A stretch of DNA of 10,771 nucleotides, from the NCBI GenBank assembly GCA_944380625.1, contig CALWIE010000021.1:1-10771 (forward strand). Direction: 5' to 3'. The stretch is from an uncultured Clostridia bacterium. GTDB lineage: Bacteria > Bacillota_A > Clostridia > Oscillospirales > Acutalibacteraceae. A program made the translations under genes and the position numbers. The notes under the pieces are model-generated. The model was not told the origin of the DNA and did not search any database. It saw only the letters and a program-made list of their open reading frames with translations. Shown here in pieces: positions 7,467 to 10,771 of this stretch. Each line of letters starts with the position of its first letter. Position 1 is the first letter of the stretch.

Positions 7467-8230
7467 TTCAGATACCGGGCGAAGAAGGCCAAGACCTTCT
7501 CCCAGGAATCCATGGCCTGCTCTTGGCGGTACATGGGCCTGTGGTAGTACCAGATGCCGTGCCCAGCCCCATCGTACCGGTAAAACTCATACTTTTTCCC
7601 CAGCTCCTTAAGACGCTGCTCCAGGGCGTCCACCTCTGTGGGGGCGGGGTTTTTGTCCTCGTTCCCAAAAATGCCCAGCAGGGGGCAGCGGAGGTTTTCC
7701 GCGTAGTCCAGGGGCTGCACCGGCCGCTGGGGGGTGAGCTTCTCCGGCGGGCACACGACTCCGCCGCCCCAGCAGTCCACTGCGGCGTCCACGCCCTCCA
7801 GGGTGCAGGCTGCCAGGAAGGTGTGCCGCCCCCCAGAGCACATGCCAATGACGCCCACCTTGCCGCTGGAGTTGGGCTGGTTGCGCAAAAAGCGAAGGGA
7901 GGCGTCGCAGTCCCCCATCACATCCTTGTCGTCCATGCCGCCGGCCTCTTTGGCCCGCTCCGCCACCTCTTCCGGGGTGCCGTGGCCAAAGTCCTCGTAG
8001 AGGTTGGGGCAAAGGACGCTGTAGCCGTGCTCCGCAAGGCGCCGGGCGGCCTCCCGGGTGTACTCGTCCCAGCCGGGCATGTGGTGGATGAGCAAGATCC
8101 CCGGGAAGGGCCCCTCCCCTAGGGGGCGGGAGTAGTAGGCGTGGATGGGCTTGCCATCGTGGCCCGCAAGGCCCACTGTCTCGGCGATCATGCCGCTGTA
8201 GGCGTCTGTCTGAAAGCTGTTCCACAACAT
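7463..8230 (-). CDS. Dienelactone hydrolase-family alpha/beta hydrolase
   Basis: Cytosolic alpha/beta hydrolase of the DLH family; 255 residues from the ATG at 8228-8230. That ATG has GGAGG 9 nt upstream, which decides it over an in-frame ATG at 8272 that falls inside the promoter spacing. The nucleophile elbow GMCSGGRH puts Cys131 where DLH uses a cysteine, Asp192 lies in GNEDKNPAP and His224 in GAGHGIWY, so the Cys-Asp-His triad looks complete. The oxyanion region follows strand 3 (LLIHHMPGWDEYTRE). Most relatives are annotated only as DLH-family proteins, and their substrates (ester or lactone) are unknown; a chlorocatechol role is not implied in a gut-type anaerobe. It is the first gene of a two-gene operon with the anSME-like enzyme. 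Confidence 0.9.
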   Translation of the reverse strand: MLWNSFQTDAYSGMIAETVGLAGHDGKPIHAYYSRPLGEGPFPGILLIHHMPGWDEYTREAARRLAEHGYSVLCPNLYEDFGHGTPEEVAERAKEAGGMDDKDVMGDCDASLRFLRNQPNSSGKVGVIGMCSGGRHTFLAACTLEGVDAAVDCWGGGVVCPPEKLTPQRPVQPLDYAENLRCPLLGIFGNEDKNPAPTEVDALEQRLKELGKKYEFYRYDGAGHGIWYYHRPMYRQEQAMDSWEKVLAFFARYLK

Positions 8231-8279
8231 ACAGTTTTTCCTCCTTGGCGCTCGGATTTTTGTGTGGTTCACCGCCTTG

Positions 8280-8308
8280 ATTATACGTTTTTTTCCAGGG
8301 CCTGTAAA
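8280..8308 (-). promoter_or_regulatory. Sigma-A promoter of the hydrolase-radical SAM operon
   Basis: On the minus strand TTTACA (8308-8303), 17-bp spacer, perfect TATAAT (8285-8280). Transcription should begin near 8273, giving a leader of about 43 nt. Confidence 0.8.
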
Positions 8309-8324
8309 GCCCCTTTCAGATTCA

Positions 8325-8368
8325 GAAAAAGAAACGCCCCTGGCCGCAGTGGTTTGCAGCCGGGGGCG
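8325..8368 (-). terminator. Intrinsic terminator of the cyclophilin gene
   Basis: On the minus strand CGCCCCCGGCTGC (8368-8356) pairs with GCGGCCAGGGGCG (8347-8335), one mismatch and one G-T pair, and is followed by TTTCTTTTTC. It begins about 28 bases after the cyclophilin stop and separates it from the next promoter. Confidence 0.75.
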
Positions 8369-8396
8369 CTTGTGTTTAAAAGGGGAACAAAAGCCC

Positions 8397-9338
8397 TTAT
8401 CCCTCGTAGGGGACGATCTCCACGGTCTCGATCACCACATCCTCCAGAGGCTTGTTGGTGGAGGAATCGGTCTCCACCTGGGAGAGGGCATACACGCTGT
8501 CCATGCCCTCGAAAACCTGGGCGAACACGGTGTGGCCGGTGCCCTGGGTGCTGTAGTAGCCGTCCAAAGTGGGGTTGCCCCCCTCCTGGGTGTACAGGTC
8601 CTGGACCTCCTGGGTGACCTTGTCCATATCGGGCCAGTTGCCAAACAGGTAGGAGAAGCTGTCCGGGTCGGACTTATACACATCGTAGCCGCCCTGGTAG
8701 TACTCCCAGTCCTGGGACATGCCCCCTGTGGCGTTGATGAAGAACTGGCTGCCGTTGGTGTCGGCGCCGGCGTTGGCCATGGACACGGAACCGTCGATGT
8801 TCAACAGGTTGGGCTGGAACTCGTCAGCAAAGGGCTCGCCCCAGACGCTCTCCCCGCCGGTGCCATCCCCGTTGGGGTCGCCGCCCTGGATCATGAAGCC
8901 CTCGATGATCCGGTGGAAGGTGAGGCCGTCGTAATAGCCCTGGCGGGCGTGGGTCTTGAAGCTGTAGACCGCCTTGGGGGCCTCATCCGGGAAAAAGCGC
9001 AGCTTTATCACCTCGCCGGTGGCCATGGTCACCACGGCGATCTCCTCCCCTTTTTGGGGAAGCTCCAGCTGATATCCCACAGGCTCCCCGTTTTCCACCG
9101 GCTCCAGCTCCGACTGGGGGATCAGGTCCCCGTCCTCTGTGGTGACGGCGGCCCCGCTGCCCTCAGCCTGGGAGGAGGTGGTATCCTGGGAGGCTTCTCC
9201 CTGGGAGGTTTCTCCCTGGGAGGCGGTTTGGGAGGCGCCGGAGGCCTGGGAGGTTTCACTGGTGGCGTCCCCCCCGCACCCGGCCAGCAGGCAGGCGGTC
9301 AAAAGGGCGCAGAGCCCGGCAAGCAGTTTCTGTTTCAT
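8397..9338 (-). CDS. Secreted lipoprotein peptidyl-prolyl isomerase, cyclophilin type
   Basis: Membrane-anchored extracellular foldase that speeds proline isomerisation. The 313-residue protein starts at the ATG 9336-9338 (GAGAGG about 10 nt upstream). A type II signal ([19 protein letters not shown]) ends in the lipobox LLAG-Cys21. A Ser/Gln/Glu/Thr-rich tether follows (25-62), partly made of 15-bp tandem repeats. The cyclophilin domain is at about 99-313: [15 protein letters not shown] (141-155) with Arg143 and Gln151 in active-site positions, [18 protein letters not shown] (184-201), then an insertion of about 60 residues rich in Tyr and Asp (205-268) before [12 protein letters not shown] (269-280). 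The insertion replaces the loop that carries the cyclosporin-contacting Trp of human cyclophilin A. Its job is probably folding of exported proteins; exact clients are unknown. Confidence 0.93.
   Translation of the reverse strand: MKQKLLAGLCALLTACLLAGCGGDATSETSQASGASQTASQGETSQGEASQDTTSSQAEGSGAAVTTEDGDLIPQSELEPVENGEPVGYQLELPQKGEEIAVVTMATGEVIKLRFFPDEAPKAVYSFKTHARQGYYDGLTFHRIIEGFMIQGGDPNGDGTGGESVWGEPFADEFQPNLLNIDGSVSMANAGADTNGSQFFINATGGMSQDWEYYQGGYDVYKSDPDSFSYLFGNWPDMDKVTQEVQDLYTQEGGNPTLDGYYSTQGTGHTVFAQVFEGMDSVYALSQVETDSSTNKPLEDVVIETVEIVPYEG
9186..9230. repeat. Three tandem 15-bp units in the lipoprotein tether
   Basis: CTGGGAGG-CTTCTCC (9186-9200), CTGGGAGG-TTTCTCC (9201-9215) and a diverged third unit (9216-9230). 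On the coding strand they encode repeating Gln-Gly-Glu-(Thr/Ala)-Ser in the low-complexity linker. They keep frame, so copy change would lengthen or shorten the tether in steps of five residues. Confidence 0.8.
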
Positions 9339-9374
9339 AGCAGGTTTTCCTCTCTTGTGGTAAAATCGTGTTCT

Positions 9375-9403
9375 ATTGTACCGCAAACCGGGAAAAGATG
9401 CAA
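9375..9403 (-). promoter_or_regulatory. Sigma-A promoter of the cyclophilin gene
   Basis: On the minus strand TTGCAT (9403-9398), 17-bp spacer, TACAAT (9380-9375). Start of transcription near 9368, about 30 nt before the ATG. Confidence 0.75.
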
Positions 9404-9439
9404 CTGTTTCCCCGGGTATTTTCCCAGAGGGCCGTTCAT

Positions 9440-9453
9440 ATACATTTTTGTAT
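9440..9453. repeat. ATACA/TGTAT inverted repeat upstream of the S1-domain gene
   Basis: ATACA-TTTT-TGTAT, just before an AGGAGG sequence. It overlaps the only plausible plus-strand -10 candidate (TATACA, 9439-9444), which lacks a good -35 box. It could be an operator or a small hairpin; the promoter of the S1-domain gene is otherwise not recognisable. Confidence 0.3.
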
Positions 9454-9511
9454 CACAGGAGGATCTGCCGGGCAACCCAGGCCGCTCCCCAGAGAAAGGA
9501 AGATCAGGAAA

Positions 9512-10435
9512 ATGAAATTTTACCCGGAAGGCCATTTGCTGGACACCTTTGAAAACCGGGCGGCCACCCAGTCCCCCGCCGCCCTGGCCGCGGCCATGGG
9601 GGACGGCAGGATCCTGGAGGCCAAGGCCGTCATGTGCGACTCCAAGCACAACCTGATTGTGGACTTTAAATTCATGAAGGGGATCATCCCCCGGGAGGAG
9701 GGGGCCATCGGCATCCGGGACGGGAGCGTGCGGGATATTGCCATCCTCTCCCGGGTAAACAGGCCGGTGTGCTTTTTGGTGCAGGACTTTGCCCGGGACG
9801 AGTACGGGCGCATCACCGCGGTGCTCTCCCGCCGGGCCGCCCAGGAGAAGTGCCGGGAGGAGTACATCTGCGCCCTCTCCCCCGGGGACGTGGTGGACGC
9901 CCGGGTAACCCACATCGAACCCTTTGGGGTCTTCGCGGACATCGGCTGCGGAATTGTCTCTTTGCTTCCCATCGACTCCATCTCCGTCTCCCGCATCGAG
10001 CATCCCCGGGAGCGGTTTTTGGTGGGCATGGACATCCGGGCGGTGGTCAAGGCCCGGGAGAAGAGCCGGGTGACCCTCTCCCACAAGGAGCTTCTGGGCA
10101 CCTGGGAGGAAAACGCCGCCCGCTTCCGACCGGGAGAGACGGTGGGCGGGGTCATCCGCAGCATAGAGAACTATGGGATCTTTGTGGAGCTGGCCCCCAA
10201 CCTGGCGGGGCTGGCGGAGCTCAAGGAGAACGTCTATCCGGGCCAGCAGGCCAGCGTCTTCATCAAGAGCATCCTCCCCCAGCGGATGAAGGTAAAGCTC
10301 ATCGTCATTGAGACCTTCGACCCGGAGCGGCGCAAACCCTCCCCTCCGGAGTACTTCTTTCAGGGGGACCACATGGACGAGTTTGTCTACTCCCCGCCCC
10401 AGTGTGAAAAGCGCATTGCCACCCGGTTCCGGTAA
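9512..10435 (+). CDS. S1 RNA-binding domain protein (ribosomal protein S1-like, three OB-fold repeats)
   Basis: 307-residue protein with two clear S1 domains: residues about 123-191 (SPGDVVDARVTHIEPFGVFADIG to VTLSHKEL) and about 206-268 (FRPGETVGGVIRSIENYGIFVELAPNLAGLAEL). A degenerate repeat covers about 33-110 (ILEAKAVMCDSKHNLIVDF to ITAVLSRR). Such proteins bind single-stranded RNA; in Clostridia they are annotated as S1-like and may help translation or RNA turnover. They are shorter than true six-domain S1 and have no catalytic domain. The ATG at 9512 was chosen because the KFYPEGHLL start follows an AAAGGAAG site; an in-frame ATG at 9368 would add 48 residues with no domain character and read across the divergent promoter. 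The C-terminal 40 residues are Pro- and charge-rich. Exact cellular role is unknown. Confidence 0.88.
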   Translation: MKFYPEGHLLDTFENRAATQSPAALAAAMGDGRILEAKAVMCDSKHNLIVDFKFMKGIIPREEGAIGIRDGSVRDIAILSRVNRPVCFLVQDFARDEYGRITAVLSRRAAQEKCREEYICALSPGDVVDARVTHIEPFGVFADIGCGIVSLLPIDSISVSRIEHPRERFLVGMDIRAVVKAREKSRVTLSHKELLGTWEENAARFRPGETVGGVIRSIENYGIFVELAPNLAGLAELKENVYPGQQASVFIKSILPQRMKVKLIVIETFDPERRKPSPPEYFFQGDHMDEFVYSPPQCEKRIATRFR

Positions 10436-10439
10436 TGGC

Positions 10440-10481
10440 AAAAACAGCGCCCGGCCGTGAGATCCCTCGCGCCGGGCGCTG
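10440..10481 (-). terminator. Intrinsic terminator of the Clp ATPase gene
   Basis: CAGCGCCCGGC (10445-10455) and GCCGGGCGCTG (10471-10481) form a perfect 11-bp stem with a 15-base loop. On the minus strand TTTTT (10444-10440) follows at once. On the plus strand only a loose TATTTTGTGCGTTTT follows, so it may stop the convergent S1-domain gene less efficiently. Confidence 0.88.
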
Positions 10482-10507
10482 CTCCATCTATTTTGTGCGT
10501 TTTAGCT

Positions 10508-10771
10508 TTACTTCTCCTGAGCCGCGGGGGCAAAGGTGAACTTGCCGTCGCTGTAATCGCAGCGGTAGGACTGGTTGGCGGTCACCTTGCCCTCCAGCAT
10601 CTCCTCGGAGATAGGGTCCTCCACCTGGCTTTGGATGACCCGGCGCAGGGGCCGGGCGCCGTAGTTGGGGTCGTAGCCCTTGTCGGCTACGGCGGCCACG
10701 GCGGCGTCGGTAAACTCCATCTGGATGTCCATGTCGCGCAGCTTCTTCTCCAGGGCGGAGAGCATCTTCCG
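10508..10771 (-). CDS. clpC: Clp/Hsp100 AAA+ ATPase, C-terminal fragment (5' part beyond the window)
   Basis: The last 87 residues of a Clp unfoldase, probably ClpC, which feeds substrates to the ClpP peptidase. They form the small domain of the second AAA+ module: a helix with EKKLRDMDIQMEFTD, then KGYDPNYGARPLRRVIQ, in which the GAR arginine is the sensor-2 residue that contacts ATP, and EDPISEEMLEGK. A short tail (YRCDYSDGKFTFAPAAQEK) replaces the longer ends of ClpB. ClpE and ClpB share the GARPLRR block, so the assignment to ClpC rests on the short tail and is not certain. The frame continues to the right edge without a start. The gene is followed by a perfect terminator. Confidence 0.85.
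   Translation of the reverse strand, partial: RKMLSALEKKLRDMDIQMEFTDAAVAAVADKGYDPNYGARPLRRVIQSQVEDPISEEMLEGKVTANQSYRCDYSDGKFTFAPAAQEK

Noticed and set aside
9186..9255. Repeated CTGGGAGG blocks as a CRISPR or other array
   Set aside because: Units are 15 bp, directly abutting, in coding frame, and without unique spacers.
8262..9515. Long plus-strand open frame of 417 codons opposite the cyclophilin gene
   Set aside because: Val/Gly/His-rich shadow of a proven lipoprotein-cyclophilin frame; no ribosome site and it crosses the promoters and terminator of other genes.
9465..9515. Possible 16-residue leader peptide starting at CTG and overlapping the S1-domain ATG in an ATGA
   Set aside because: CTG is a poor start and lies only one base from the AGGAGG, too close for initiation. 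Overlap with the ATG may be chance.
9335..10441. Minus-strand open frame of 368 codons opposite the S1-domain gene
   Set aside because: No recognisable domain; the plus strand encodes conserved S1 motifs.

Overview
The window is ordinary chromosomal DNA from a GC-rich, low-redundancy Gram-positive anaerobe. The best guess is a member of the Clostridia/Oscillospiraceae of the Flavonifractor, Pseudoflavonifractor or Lawsonibacter kind. The reasons are GC-rich third positions, strong AGGAGG-type ribosome binding sites, TTG starts, classic sigma-A promoters with 17-bp spacers, a TepA-FtsK/SpoIIIE gene pair as in other Firmicutes, a Rex redox repressor, an oxygen-sensitive radical SAM maturase-like enzyme and a lipoprotein foldase. 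The taxonomic assignment is inference. No phage, transposon, CRISPR array, tRNA or rRNA was seen.

Layout. Positions 1-2059 (minus) hold the N-terminal 686 residues of an FtsK/SpoIIIE DNA translocase that runs off the left edge. It starts at a TTG codon, behind tepA (2209-2970, minus), a ClpP-fold serine protease-like protein. tepA has its own promoter near 3100-3128 and a leader of about 120 nt. Reading the other way from the same intergenic region is an AEC-family transporter (about 3215-4165, plus), whose promoter is overlaid by interlocking CAAAG/CTTTG palindromes. It is followed by a near-consensus promoter (4190-4218) driving icd (4280-5497), a eukaryote-like NADP-dependent isocitrate dehydrogenase, and rex (5541-6194), the NADH/NAD+ sensing repressor. 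rex ends at a clear intrinsic terminator (6217-6247).

Convergent to rex is a two-gene minus-strand operon. A near-consensus promoter (8280-8308) drives a dienelactone-hydrolase-family protein (7463-8230), whose stop overlaps the start of an anaerobic sulfatase-maturase-like radical SAM/SPASM enzyme (6255-7466) in an ATGA junction. Upstream on the same strand is a secreted lipoprotein cyclophilin (8397-9338) with its own promoter and terminator. Divergent from it is a three-S1-domain RNA-binding protein (9512-10435, plus). The window closes with the C-terminal end of a Clp/Hsp100 ATPase (10508-10771, minus) and its terminator.

How the genes fit together. Much of the window is housekeeping: chromosome segregation, protein quality control (TepA, Clp, cyclophilin) and redox/central carbon metabolism (isocitrate dehydrogenase with Rex). 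The least explained unit is the translationally coupled hydrolase-radical SAM pair, because no sulfatase substrate for the maturase lies in the window. No new defence or mobile system was found.
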